DNA of 64,000 bases from Bacteroidota bacterium (GTDB lineage Bacteria > Bacteroidota > Bacteroidia > NS11-12g > UBA955): assembly GCA_024103355.1 (NCBI GenBank), contig JAGFIU010000010.1, forward strand, positions 1 to 64,000, given 5' to 3'. The notes beneath the pieces were generated by a model. It saw nothing but the letters and a program-made list of their open reading frames with translations. It did no database searches and was not told the DNA's origin. A program made the position numbers and the translations under genes. This document shows, piece after piece, positions 27,979 to 37,088 of the stretch. How positions within the stretch are numbered: the stretch's first letter is position 1; every line of letters starts with the position of its first letter.

Positions 27979-28844
27979 AACAAAAAATAATCATCATCTA
28001 CAATCCCGTATCCGGTGCTAAACGTGGAGTTGACATACCTGCATTGGTTGAAAAATACATAGACAAAGAAAAGTTCGATTATCTTCTTTGGTCATCAGAA
28101 TCTGCCGAACACATGATAGAGCTAAGCAAGAAGGCAAGTCGGTCAGATGCGGAGATTATTGTTGCTGCCGGTGGAGATGGCTCTGCCAATACTGTTTCTC
28201 ATGAGTTGGTAAATTCTAATAAAAGATTTTATCTTTTCCCGTTGGGCTCGGGGAATGGATTTGCAAGACACTTCGGGATTCCGATGAAAATTGCCGAAGC
28301 CATTCGCTCACTTGGTTTCAAATCATCCGAAACAATTGTCAGCACTGCCACGATGAATGACTTACATTTTATCAACGTTGCAGGAGTGGGTTTCGATGCA
28401 CATATCAGTCATGTTTTTGCACAAAAAAATCAAAGAGGTTTTTGGGGCTACATCAAAGCAGTTATCAAGGAACTCGGATACAAATCTCATCAATACAACA
28501 TCCAAAATGGCTCTGAAACTTGGCAAGGCAAAGCATTTCTAATTTCTGTTGCCAATGCAACACAGTGGGGAAATAATATCAAAATAGCACCCCACGCTAA
28601 TCCCGAGGATAAAATATTGGATTTGGTTGCTATCAAAAAGTTTCGTTTGATAGAAGCTCCCATTGTGATGTTTTGCATTCTTAGCGGAAAAATTAAGAAC
28701 AATCGATATTTTTATCTGACTTCCGGTGCCGAAATAACCATAGAAAGGGAATGTGAGGCTGCTGCTCATGTGGATGGAGAACCTGTTATGGCAGGCAAAA
28801 CACTTGTATTTTCATGCAAAGGAAATATCAAGTTGCTGTCCTGA
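27975..28844 (+). CDS. Diacylglycerol kinase family lipid kinase (YegS/DgkB-like)
   Basis: A 289-residue member of the diacylglycerol kinase catalytic family, which phosphorylates diacylglycerol or a related lipid with ATP. The phosphate-binding motif IIYNPVSGAKRG is at 5-16, the glycine-rich loop is AAGGDGSANTV, and PLGSGNGFARHFGIP follows. The C-terminal AHVDGEPVM carries the DGE catalytic region. The usual Glu after GGDGTxN is Thr here, a modest deviation. The start is GTG overlapping the upstream stop. It converges on ccoI eight bases away, and no terminator is visible between them. Confidence 0.88.
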   Translation: MKQKIIIIYNPVSGAKRGVDIPALVEKYIDKEKFDYLLWSSESAEHMIELSKKASRSDAEIIVAAGGDGSANTVSHELVNSNKRFYLFPLGSGNGFARHFGIPMKIAEAIRSLGFKSSETIVSTATMNDLHFINVAGVGFDAHISHVFAQKNQRGFWGYIKAVIKELGYKSHQYNIQNGSETWQGKAFLISVANATQWGNNIKIAPHANPEDKILDLVAIKKFRLIEAPIVMFCILSGKIKNNRYFYLTSGAEITIERECEAAAHVDGEPVMAGKTLVFSCKGNIKLLS

Positions 28845-28852
28845 TAGCAATA

Positions 28853-31285
28853 TTATGAAAACAGTTTTTTTGCCCAAAAACTACTTGTCAAAAATGTAAT
28901 GAGGACGATGGTAAGCGTACTCGCAGGCATTAGAATCGCACAAACCAAAGGCGATAACAAGCCCTGAACTGCAAAATAAATTCCTATCAGATTATAGCTA
29001 ACCGAGAATGCAAAACAAGAACGAATAATCAATCGGTTTTTTTGTGCAAGTGCAATCAATTTGTCAAGATTTCTTAATTCCTTTCCTGAAAGAATTGCAT
29101 CCGCTGACGGGCTGAAATTATTGATATCTTCCGCAAGACAAATACCAACATCACTTTGTTTAAGAGCAACTCCGTCATTCAATCCGTCACCTATCATGGC
29201 TACTGTATTCCCTTTTTGCTGTGCCATTTTGATAAAATTCAATTTATCATCCGGTTTTTGCTCAAAACGTATTTCCGAATCCGAACCTAACAAATCATGA
29301 AAAAGAGTTTTTTGAATCGGCTTATCACCTGAGATTAGAGCAAATTTGATTTTGTTTTTTAAGTGATTAAACATTTCGGATATTCCTGTTCTCAGACCCT
29401 GTCGCAGTATGAAGTAGCCTTTGTATTCGCGGTCTATAAATAAGTATAAAGCAGTACCATTTTCCTCTTTTGGAAGTTTGTTTTCAAAATAGGGTGCTGT
29501 TCCAATTTGTACCCAATGTTTATCTACTTCTCCGGTTGCTCCCAAACCTGACTCCTCACTAAATTGATGGACTTCAAAAATCCGGGTGTTCCCCAAAAGG
29601 CTTCTGATAGGATATTTGATTGACTGAATACTCGGCTTGGCAAGGCTATTTACCAAACTTTTTTCATATTCAGATAGTTCGACACCTTTGAACTCAGCAG
29701 AAATATTTTCAGTCGAAGTGAGCGTACCTGTTTTGTCAAAAACCAAATAATTGACTTTGGAAAGTTTCTCTATTACAAAAGAGTTTCTCAAGTACAAACC
29801 ATGTTTTCCAAGCAATCTGATGAGATATCCATTGGTAAATGTATAAGTCAACAGCAATCCGCACGGGCACGCAATAATCAAAACAGCAGTGACAGTAGTC
29901 CAAATTAATTGCGGATTATAAAACCACCAATAAATGGCAGAAACAAAGGCGATAAGAAGTACAACCCAAGTAAAATTTCTGCCGAGTTTGTGTACAAAAC
30001 TGTTTCTGTTTTCTTCAATTTCTTCAAATTCATCGGAGTAATTTTTGTTCCATAAACCGGTCAGATAACTCTGAGCCACAGGTTTTGAGGTGATGATTTC
30101 AATAGCGCCTCCCAACTGCTTGCCTCCGGCATAAACTAATTCGCCAATTTCTTTTGAGACCGGGATTGATTCTCCTGTAACAAAACTATAGTCTATTTCA
30201 GCCTTACCTTTTGAGACAATTCCATCTGCCGGCAGCAATTCATTGCTGTGCACCAATAACAAATCCCCGGTTTGTATATCGGGAAGGGGTGTTGGATATT
30301 CTTTACCTTCTTTCAAAACAGTAGCCGATATCGGAAAGTAATCCGTATAATCTCTGTCAAATGAGAGCTGTCCATAAGTTTTATTTTGAATAGCCCTTCC
30401 TATCAACATAAAAAAAACAATACCTGCCATAGAGTCAAAATATCCTGCGGTGTTGTAAACAAAGACATCCACAACACTTCTGACAAAAGTTACCAATATT
30501 GCCAATGCTACAGGAATATCAATATTCAAATGCTTATGCTGAATCCCTTTCCAAGCAGATTTGAAATAAATCTTTGCGCTGTAAAAAAATACCGGAAGAG
30601 CTAAGGCAAAACTGATATATCTGAAAATCAGTCCTAAGTATGCTTCTTGTTGCAAATCATCAGAGAAATACTCAGGAACACTCAGCAGCATGATATTCCC
30701 AAATGCAAACCCGGCTATACCCAATCTATAAATTAGTGATTTGTCAACTTTATTTTTCTTTTTACTAAGATTTTGGAGACTTATATATGGCTCATAGCCA
30801 ATGTCTTCAAGGGTCTCAACCACTTTCCTAAGGGTAGTTTGTCTTTCATCAAAAACAATGGAAACCTCTTTTTTAAGAAACTGAACATCGGTTCTCACAA
30901 TTCCTTTGTGAAGAATATGCAAGTTCTCCAACAAGTACAAACAAGAACTGCAATGAATTGAAGGAATATAGAAAGTAACATGAACCTGTCCTTCATTTTT
31001 GAAATTTATCAATGACTGTTGAACCTTATCATCCTCAAGGAAAGCAAATTTTTCCTTTCGAGCGTGTGTTCTCCTATTGATACCCGACTTTTCGTTTAGA
31101 GTGTAATAATTACAGAGTCCGGCATCATTCAACAAATTATAGACGGTCATGCAGCCATGACAGCAGAAATATTTTTCTTCAATATGCAGCGATTTATCAG
31201 GGCAAATTTCTCCGCAGTGGTAACAATTAACGGAGTCTGATAAAATGTGTAACTCTTTGTCTGCAGCGGTTTTAGGCAAATTCAT
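28853..31285 (-). CDS. ccoI: CcoI/FixI-type copper-translocating P-type ATPase
   Basis: An 810-residue P1B ATPase of the type needed for cbb3 cytochrome oxidase assembly. The N-terminus has a Cys-rich zinc-ribbon-like segment (Cys 21, 24, 28, 41, 42, 45) and a metal-binding HMA domain with HCSSC (111-115). The core has SFVTGESIPVS, the membrane CPC motif (ACPCGLLL, about 473), the phosphorylation motif VFDKTGTLTS (about 515) and the hinge MIGDGLNDGVAL. Its start overlaps the preceding gene by 14 bases, in an operon led by a Crp/Fnr regulator. No ccoS or oxidase subunit gene lies in the window. Confidence 0.92.
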   Translation of the reverse strand: MNLPKTAADKELHILSDSVNCYHCGEICPDKSLHIEEKYFCCHGCMTVYNLLNDAGLCNYYTLNEKSGINRRTHARKEKFAFLEDDKVQQSLINFKNEGQVHVTFYIPSIHCSSCLYLLENLHILHKGIVRTDVQFLKKEVSIVFDERQTTLRKVVETLEDIGYEPYISLQNLSKKKNKVDKSLIYRLGIAGFAFGNIMLLSVPEYFSDDLQQEAYLGLIFRYISFALALPVFFYSAKIYFKSAWKGIQHKHLNIDIPVALAILVTFVRSVVDVFVYNTAGYFDSMAGIVFFMLIGRAIQNKTYGQLSFDRDYTDYFPISATVLKEGKEYPTPLPDIQTGDLLLVHSNELLPADGIVSKGKAEIDYSFVTGESIPVSKEIGELVYAGGKQLGGAIEIITSKPVAQSYLTGLWNKNYSDEFEEIEENRNSFVHKLGRNFTWVVLLIAFVSAIYWWFYNPQLIWTTVTAVLIIACPCGLLLTYTFTNGYLIRLLGKHGLYLRNSFVIEKLSKVNYLVFDKTGTLTSTENISAEFKGVELSEYEKSLVNSLAKPSIQSIKYPIRSLLGNTRIFEVHQFSEESGLGATGEVDKHWVQIGTAPYFENKLPKEENGTALYLFIDREYKGYFILRQGLRTGISEMFNHLKNKIKFALISGDKPIQKTLFHDLLGSDSEIRFEQKPDDKLNFIKMAQQKGNTVAMIGDGLNDGVALKQSDVGICLAEDINNFSPSADAILSGKELRNLDKLIALAQKNRLIIRSCFAFSVSYNLIGIYFAVQGLLSPLVCAILMPASTLTIVLITFLTSSFWAKKLFS

Positions 31286-31823
31286 TATCGGACTGTTTCT
31301 CTCTAATCGTATTTACGATTTTTTCGCGTACAATATACGTCCAATCTGACATTAAATTTTCAAACAGAGTCAAATCATTTGTTATAATTTGTTCAACGGG
31401 TGAAAAAGCCGGAATGGCTTTAAAATCATGGTGGGTATGATGCTTTATTCTGAACAATAAACTCAAGATAAGATTCTGATTTGAAAATATTTTTTCTACT
31501 GCTGATTCAGGAAGTGAATAGTCGTTGTGCTTTATTTTATTTCTCAGAAAAGGAAGAAATACAAACGCTTCCAATCTTATGAGTTGCTCACATTCATCTT
31601 TGAGTTGAACAAAAAGAATACTTAATACTTGCTCTTTGTCAAACTCCAAAAAAAGCTTATCATTTTCAAACAGGTTCCTTGTCAATGAGTTCATTACATT
31701 GGATAAATCTGAATGAATTCTGTCGGTAACGAAATCACAAGATTCAATGAGTGAAAATGTAGAAAGATTAATGTTTGGGTAGCACTTCACTGTAGAAAGA
31801 ATTTGCAGCAAACATATACTCAA
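31272..31823 (-). CDS. Hemerythrin-like / RIC-like protein (tentative)
   Basis: A 183-residue, all-helical soluble protein without signal peptide. Acidic and His positions are spaced as in hemerythrin-like di-iron proteins: LIRLEAFVFLPFLRNKI, then LLFRIKHHTHHDFKAI and LFENLMSDW. This resembles, distantly, the iron-centre repair proteins ScdA/YtfE, but the usual N-terminal Cys domain and the HIHxEE motif are absent. It lies between the Fnr-type regulator (49-base gap) and ccoI (14-base overlap), in keeping with a role in oxygen, nitric oxide or iron-sulfur stress. It may instead be an unrelated helical protein; confidence in the function is low, in the gene high. Confidence 0.5.
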   Translation of the reverse strand: MSICLLQILSTVKCYPNINLSTFSLIESCDFVTDRIHSDLSNVMNSLTRNLFENDKLFLEFDKEQVLSILFVQLKDECEQLIRLEAFVFLPFLRNKIKHNDYSLPESAVEKIFSNQNLILSLLFRIKHHTHHDFKAIPAFSPVEQIITNDLTLFENLMSDWTYIVREKIVNTIREKQSDNEFA

Positions 31824-31872
31824 TATCTCTTTCCAAAAATGATAAAAGTCAGTTTAAATAATAAATCTACCA

Positions 31873-32583
31873 TTAATAAGAGATATTGGCAGTTTTTACC
31901 AGCTTATCTTTATCAATAACCTTGATTTTTTTCCCGACCATATCAATGATACCGTCTTTTTTGAATTCTGAGAGTAATCGAATGGTTGATTCAGTAGCTG
32001 TTCCAACTATGTTGGCAATTTCTTCTCTTGTTAATTGAACATCTAAGGTACTCCCGTCTTCTTCCAAACCATAGGTTTCTCTGAGAAAAAGCAAGGCTTC
32101 CGCAAGTCGTTCTCTGACCGGTTTTTGAGCTAACTGAACAATCTTATTTTCAGCATTATGTAATTCTGAACTTAGTAAACTTAAAAGCGAAAAAGATAAA
32201 TCCGGGTCTTTTTTTAATACATTAAAAAAGGTTTCTTTTGGTATAAAACAAATAATACTGTCTTCGAGTGCAATAGCGGATGCAGTGTATCTGTTTCCTC
32301 CTAATAATGCTTTATATCCAATAACATCACCACTTTTAGCAAGTCTAACGATGGTTTCTTTACCTTCATCTCCCATTTGTGAGAGTTTTACTTTGCCATT
32401 ACTAATACAAAACAGTCCATGAGGATGAGCACCTTCATAGAATAAAAATTGTCCTTTTTTATATTCGGAAGTTACTTTTCCATCATTGATTTCATTGATG
32501 TTTTCACCACTTGAGTTGCAAAAAATAGAATGACTGCGGTGACCGCAAATTGCACAATTTTTTGAATTCAATTTATCTTCCAT
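31873..32583 (-). CDS. Crp/Fnr family transcriptional regulator, oxygen-sensor type
   Basis: A 236-residue regulator with a cyclic-nucleotide-binding-type beta barrel (about 35-150) and a C-terminal winged helix (LTREEIANIVGTATESTIRLL, a stretch near 185-206, shown only in part). Three N-terminal cysteines (C10, C13, C22, in NCAICGHRSHSIFC) could hold an oxygen-labile Fe-S cluster, as in FNR, though a fourth ligand is not obvious. It heads the operon that includes the hemerythrin-like protein and CcoI, so it likely controls microaerobic respiration. I could not find a clear FNR palindrome upstream. Confidence 0.88.
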   Translation of the reverse strand: MEDKLNSKNCAICGHRSHSIFCNSSGENINEINDGKVTSEYKKGQFLFYEGAHPHGLFCISNGKVKLSQMGDEGKETIVRLAKSGDVIGYKALLGGNRYTASAIALEDSIICFIPKETFFNVLKKDPDLSFSLLSLLSSELHNAENKIVQLAQKPVRERLAEALLFLRETYGLEEDGSTLDVQLTREEIANIVGTATESTIRLLSEFKKDGIIDMVGKKIKVIDKDKLVKTANISY

Positions 32584-32621
32584 AAATTTAATAAATTAAC
32601 AAAAGAATGGATATATGCTTG

Positions 32622-32629
32622 CAAATATA
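32622..32629 (-). promoter_or_regulatory. -7 promoter element (TATATTTG) of the Fnr-type operon
   Basis: TAnnTTTG on the minus strand, 38 bases before the ATG at 32583. No -33 TTG is evident, as might fit an activated promoter. Confidence 0.45.
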
Positions 32630-32694
32630 ACTAATCAGCTCATATCTAGTTTGAGAGTTTGATTAAATAATTACCTATATTAGAATAATCTCGA

Positions 32695-33444
32695 TTACTT
32701 AGCTGCTCTTAAGAGAATTAAGAAGTGAGCCCAAATTGTTTTGTACCAACCAAAATTCTGTTTCATAATAAGAAACCTCTCTTTCCAACTTTCTTTTTTC
32801 TTTTTTGATGATAATCCGCCTAACTCAAAACCTGAGTGAATCAACCAACTGTTTTTTACTTTTATATCTTGTTTCAAGACATTGCATAGCCAATCATAAT
32901 CCGCTGCTATTTTCCAGTTTAGATTAAATTCAGGACAAAACACTTTTTTTATTATAACGGATTGATGGTTGACAACCATTCCTCCTAACATTGAGCCGAG
33001 ATTGAGTTTTTGAGGAAGTTTGCGGGTAGTCTGTTCACTTCGTGTACCAATATTTTTCCCTTCTTGCGTTGTAAGCATGGTTTCGCCATAAATCATATCT
33101 GCATTTTCGAAAAAAGGATTCAGTAACTGCACAATATTCTCAGCAAAAAGAATATCACCTGCATTCAAAAACCATAAGAACTTTCCTTGTGCTGCCGCAA
33201 TTCCTTTGTTCATTGCATCATATAGACCTCTATCATTTTCAGACACAAAATAATCTCCTTGCTTTTGTTGACTTTTAATAAATTCAATAGAGTCATCGGT
33301 TGATTTTCCATCAATGACAACCCATTGAATGAGGTTACGTGCAGTTTGCGCGTTGATTGATGCTGCGGTCTTTTTCAACCCTGCAAGGTTATTCCGTGTA
33401 ACGGTAATAATACTTAAGAGAATTGATTCCTTTTCGGACTGCAC
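32695..33444 (-). CDS. Glycosyltransferase family 2
   Basis: A 249-residue GT-A fold glycosyltransferase. The N-terminus LLSIITVTRNNLAGLKKT is the nucleotide-sugar site. WVVIDGKSTDDS, YDAMNKGIAAAQGKFLWFLNAGDILF (in two parts) and IAADYDWLCNVL follow, typical of inverting transferases that build polysaccharides. The sugar donor cannot be told. It starts two bases after the YfhO-like gene and is probably co-transcribed with it, as part of the surface glycan region. Confidence 0.9.
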   Translation of the reverse strand: MQSEKESILLSIITVTRNNLAGLKKTAASINAQTARNLIQWVVIDGKSTDDSIEFIKSQQKQGDYFVSENDRGLYDAMNKGIAAAQGKFLWFLNAGDILFAENIVQLLNPFFENADMIYGETMLTTQEGKNIGTRSEQTTRKLPQKLNLGSMLGGMVVNHQSVIIKKVFCPEFNLNWKIAADYDWLCNVLKQDIKVKNSWLIHSGFELGGLSSKKKKESWKERFLIMKQNFGWYKTIWAHFLILLRAAK

Positions 33445-33446
33445 AG

Positions 33447-35876
33447 TTACGATTTTTTTGATACTGATTTGTAACCTTTAAATATTCCCCATCCTGCCCA
33501 TACAAAAGTCATAAGTATCACAAACAAGGAGCTATATCGGGTTTCCGCGAAAAACACCCTTGCAGGATTATAGGTATAAACCATTTCTATATCACCTTTT
33601 CCCGGAGGCAAAACCGCTCCTCTCAATATGTAGTTTACTTTGTAAATCGGTGTTTCCCGGCCATTGACAAACAATTTCCAATGATCATAAAATACTTCTG
33701 AGAAAACTACAAATCTCTGAAACTTGCTATTGTATGTATATCTAAGTGTGTCAGGATGATATGAATATAAACTGATTGATTCTTCACTGTCTTCCATGGA
33801 AATATCCTCTGATACTTGTAGTTTCTGATTGCTGATATTAATAACAGCTTGTTTAGCAGGGTCGATTTTTTTGAGGCTATCCATTTCCTCTCTGTCGGAT
33901 AGAGTAGTAACAATGCTGTTAACAAACCAGGCGTTACCAAAGGCGGTTTCTCGCTTCTGAAAAATGCGTTGATTATTCTCTTGATTATAGCCTAAGATAT
34001 ATTTGCAGTTGAGCATATCCAATGCTTTTTCTCGTGTATTTTCAGGTACAAAATATTCATCAATCAAATCCTGGTATCGGCTGAGTTTGGCCGCATGGTA
34101 ACCACCAACTAATTTGTGAAATGCAGCAGCATCATTTGAGTTGAATGGGTTTGAAATATCAATGACTCTATAATACGGGTCGGCATCTTTCATGATTTCC
34201 AAATCTACTTGATCCGGTTGTGGTTTTTCGAATGTTGTAATGGGATATTTAAAATCTGACCATGTCAAATATCTCATATCAACTCCCACAAGGTCAATAA
34301 CCATCAAAGAACCAATCAACAATATTGCGCCTTGTTTTTTAATTTTTTCTGTTGTAAAAAGCCACATAACAAGCAATGCTCCTGCTATATACATCAAACT
34401 TCTCAGACTGTCAGTCCACACATAATAAGAGCGAGTATCTTGAACAGCTTTGAGAACATTATAATCATCTCCCAAATACTTTTGGTCATTTACTCCGGTA
34501 GTTCCAACCATAGAGGAACCAAAGAACATAATGAAAACCAACAGGCCACCTACTATATAAAATGCAGGGAGTATTTTTTTCTTGAAAAACTCTTTGTTAA
34601 TTTTGGTATTGAACAATTCAGAAAGGGTCATAATTGCTAATGCAATCACCGAAACCTGTGCGATGGATAATGCCATCATGGGTGTTCTGAATTTGTTGTA
34701 AAAAGGCAAGTGGTCAAACAGAAAATAGTTAAGTGCCGGGAAGTTTTTTCCCCAAGACAGCATCAATGATATTGCTGTGATGGTATATAAAACCCACTTA
34801 AAATCCGATTTTACCAATTTGAAAGACAAAACAAACAGAAAGATAATAATAGCACCAAAATAAACCGGTCCCGAGGTACTCGGCATAGAGCCATGATAAA
34901 GTGGAAGTTTTTGCTCTAATATTTGGGGATTGTTATATGCTTTATAGATAGGTGAGTTTTTGGTAATTCCTTCTGCACTGCTGCCTCCATAAAGTCTGGG
35001 TACAAGCAATGTAAAGGTTTCGCCCACACCATAACTCCAACTGAAAGCATAATCTCTTTCCAAACCATCATGCGCCTCATCGGGGTTGTGCTCACTCAAG
35101 GCAGAACCGCCACGCATGGTGCTCTTGGAATATTCTTGTGTGGTAACCAGTCTTTGCAGGTTTGACACAACACCCAAACCACCTCCAACCAAAGCCAAAA
35201 TGCCAAGTAGCAAGGCTGCTTTGAAATTCTTGTTTATCAAGTGTTTAACAAAATAATATATCCCTACTACAAACAAAATAATAACGGTATAATAGGTGAT
35301 TTGATAGTGAAAATAGAGTGTTTGGATAGCGAAGTTATAAGTGAAAACAATAAATCCGCTGAGGTATTTCTCTTTTGCTATCAAATAAAGTCCGCCAACA
35401 ACAGCCGGCATCAACGCAATTACAAATACTTTGTTGATATGGGCGGCTTCTAAACTTGAGAAAGTAAAGGTCATAAAACCATATGCCAAAGAACCAAATA
35501 GCGCGAGCAACGGGTCAATTCTAAGACATAGAAGAAATATATAAAAACCGACAAAACACAAGAATAGGTTTTGGAAAGGATAAGAAGCCTTTTGTGCAAA
35601 AAACAGATAAGAAGTTTGTTCGTAGAAGTTGGGTGATGGACCGGTAAAAATAAGGTCTGCAGGCATACCGCTGAAAATCTGATTTGTCCATCCTACCGGT
35701 GTTCCTTCTTTTTCATAATATTCTATGGCTTCGGTCGTACTCAGCTTAGATTGTCGAACGTCCTCCATTCTGTATGTTTTGCCGTTGAAAGTGGGCAGAA
35801 AATAAATATACGATACCAACAGAAAACTTCCTATGGCTATAAAATGTAGCTTATATTTCTGAAAAAATGCATTCAT
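33447..35876 (-). CDS. YfhO family membrane protein
   Basis: An 809-residue integral membrane protein with about twelve to fourteen membrane segments and a large extracytoplasmic region after about residue 540. It matches the YfhO family, whose Gram-positive members are implicated in modifying cell-surface glycans, possibly as GT-C glycosyltransferases. A short acidic patch (RMEDVRQSKLS, about 37-47) lies after the first membrane segment, as in GT-C enzymes. A TATATTTG promoter box lies 22 bases upstream. It is followed directly by the GT2 gene. Confidence 0.82.
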   Translation of the reverse strand: MNAFFQKYKLHFIAIGSFLLVSYIYFLPTFNGKTYRMEDVRQSKLSTTEAIEYYEKEGTPVGWTNQIFSGMPADLIFTGPSPNFYEQTSYLFFAQKASYPFQNLFLCFVGFYIFLLCLRIDPLLALFGSLAYGFMTFTFSSLEAAHINKVFVIALMPAVVGGLYLIAKEKYLSGFIVFTYNFAIQTLYFHYQITYYTVIILFVVGIYYFVKHLINKNFKAALLLGILALVGGGLGVVSNLQRLVTTQEYSKSTMRGGSALSEHNPDEAHDGLERDYAFSWSYGVGETFTLLVPRLYGGSSAEGITKNSPIYKAYNNPQILEQKLPLYHGSMPSTSGPVYFGAIIIFLFVLSFKLVKSDFKWVLYTITAISLMLSWGKNFPALNYFLFDHLPFYNKFRTPMMALSIAQVSVIALAIMTLSELFNTKINKEFFKKKILPAFYIVGGLLVFIMFFGSSMVGTTGVNDQKYLGDDYNVLKAVQDTRSYYVWTDSLRSLMYIAGALLVMWLFTTEKIKKQGAILLIGSLMVIDLVGVDMRYLTWSDFKYPITTFEKPQPDQVDLEIMKDADPYYRVIDISNPFNSNDAAAFHKLVGGYHAAKLSRYQDLIDEYFVPENTREKALDMLNCKYILGYNQENNQRIFQKRETAFGNAWFVNSIVTTLSDREEMDSLKKIDPAKQAVINISNQKLQVSEDISMEDSEESISLYSYHPDTLRYTYNSKFQRFVVFSEVFYDHWKLFVNGRETPIYKVNYILRGAVLPPGKGDIEMVYTYNPARVFFAETRYSSLFVILMTFVWAGWGIFKGYKSVSKKS

Positions 35877-35898
35877 AATCGGGGTATAAATTAGGGTT

Positions 35899-35906
35899 CA
35901 AATATA
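35899..35906 (-). promoter_or_regulatory. -7 promoter element (TATATTTG) of the YfhO gene
   Basis: TAnnTTTG on the minus strand, 22 bases before the ATG at 35876. A second match (TACATTTG) lies a little further upstream, so the exact start site is uncertain. Confidence 0.45.
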
Positions 35907-35930
35907 AGAGAAAGCAAATGTATGCGGATT

Positions 35931-37088
35931 TTACTGCAATAACTGTTTATAAAGTTCTTTGTACTGCGCTGATATTGAAGAATAAGAGAAGTTTTGCTCT
36001 GCAAACTCTCGTGCTGACTTTGATAATTCCGAGTAGTTTTCAAGTACATATTTGATTCCGTCTGCCAATTGCTTGTGGTCTTTTGCAGGAACCAAACAGC
36101 CATTCTTTTTGTCAGTTATCATTTCTTTAATTCCACCCACATCAAAACCTACAACAGGTGTACCGCATGAGAGTGATTCGACTACCGTATTTGGCAAATT
36201 GTCTTCTATGGATGGAATGACAAACACTTTTGCTTTCCTGTACCAATGAACCATCTGACTTTTTGATTTAATAAAACCAATTTGTTTAACATAATCAGGG
36301 CAATTGATGTCAGGATTGCCCATGACCACAAACTGCATTTTATCTTGTTCCAACAATGTAACAGCCTTATAAAGATATTCAATTCCTTTGCGCTTATCAC
36401 CTGATTTCTCAGCAACAAAAAGAACCAAAGATTCTGTATACGTGTCTGAGTTTTCACCCGGAGAATATTTGAAGAGATTGATAGGATTTTTGATATTTAC
36501 GAAGATTGAATTTTCTGAAAAAGTACCTGATTTTTTGGCTTCATTAAGCAACCACAATGACGGACTCACCACTCCAATTTTAGCATGAGAGTATGCCTTT
36601 GATTTAATTTTGCGAAACTTCTGCTCAAGATTATGATACTCTTTTTCAGAAAAATCGGTGAGATAGTGCAATCCACCGGAAAACGGGTTCATATCGTGCA
36701 TAGTCCACACAACCGGAACATTTAACTTTTTAAAAAAACTGGGTATATCTACAAACTTTACAACCCAATGCAGTTGAATAATATCAAAGCTTTTGACAAA
36801 TTCCAGTTTGTGCAAACGAAACAAAGAGCGAGGAGAATTAAAAAAACACTTTTGCTTTCCAATTTGAAAACGATAGTTAAGCAATCTGTTGAGTTTATCT
36901 AAAAAATAAACAAAGGCAGAAGGCATAAACTCTTTGAGTGTATGGGCATTGTGGAGATTTTTGGGAGGCTTTCCTTTCAGAAACAAGATATGGCTGTCAA
37001 CTCCCGATTCATACAAAGCCTTATGAATTCTGATGGCTGCCGCACCTGCGCCCCCGCCAATATTAGTATTGATATGCAGAACCCTCAT
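35931..37088 (-). CDS. Glycosyltransferase family 4 (GT-B)
   Basis: A 385-residue retaining GT-B glycosyltransferase. The N-terminus MRVLHINTNIGGGAGAAAIR is the acceptor-domain glycine loop. The C-terminal domain has the EX7E-like segment with VIPSIEDNLPNTVVESLSCG and GTPVVGFDVGGIKEMI, typical of GT4. The start at ATG 37088 overlaps the upstream methyltransferase stop (ATGA), which supports this choice over an in-frame TTG 13 codons earlier. It acts in surface polysaccharide assembly; substrates are unknown. Confidence 0.92.
   Translation of the reverse strand: MRVLHINTNIGGGAGAAAIRIHKALYESGVDSHILFLKGKPPKNLHNAHTLKEFMPSAFVYFLDKLNRLLNYRFQIGKQKCFFNSPRSLFRLHKLEFVKSFDIIQLHWVVKFVDIPSFFKKLNVPVVWTMHDMNPFSGGLHYLTDFSEKEYHNLEQKFRKIKSKAYSHAKIGVVSPSLWLLNEAKKSGTFSENSIFVNIKNPINLFKYSPGENSDTYTESLVLFVAEKSGDKRKGIEYLYKAVTLLEQDKMQFVVMGNPDINCPDYVKQIGFIKSKSQMVHWYRKAKVFVIPSIEDNLPNTVVESLSCGTPVVGFDVGGIKEMITDKKNGCLVPAKDHKQLADGIKYVLENYSELSKSAREFAEQNFSYSSISAQYKELYKQLLQ

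Noticed and set aside
28845-28852. A ccoS gene after ccoI
   Set aside because: Only eight bases separate ccoI from the convergent lipid kinase gene, so no room exists.
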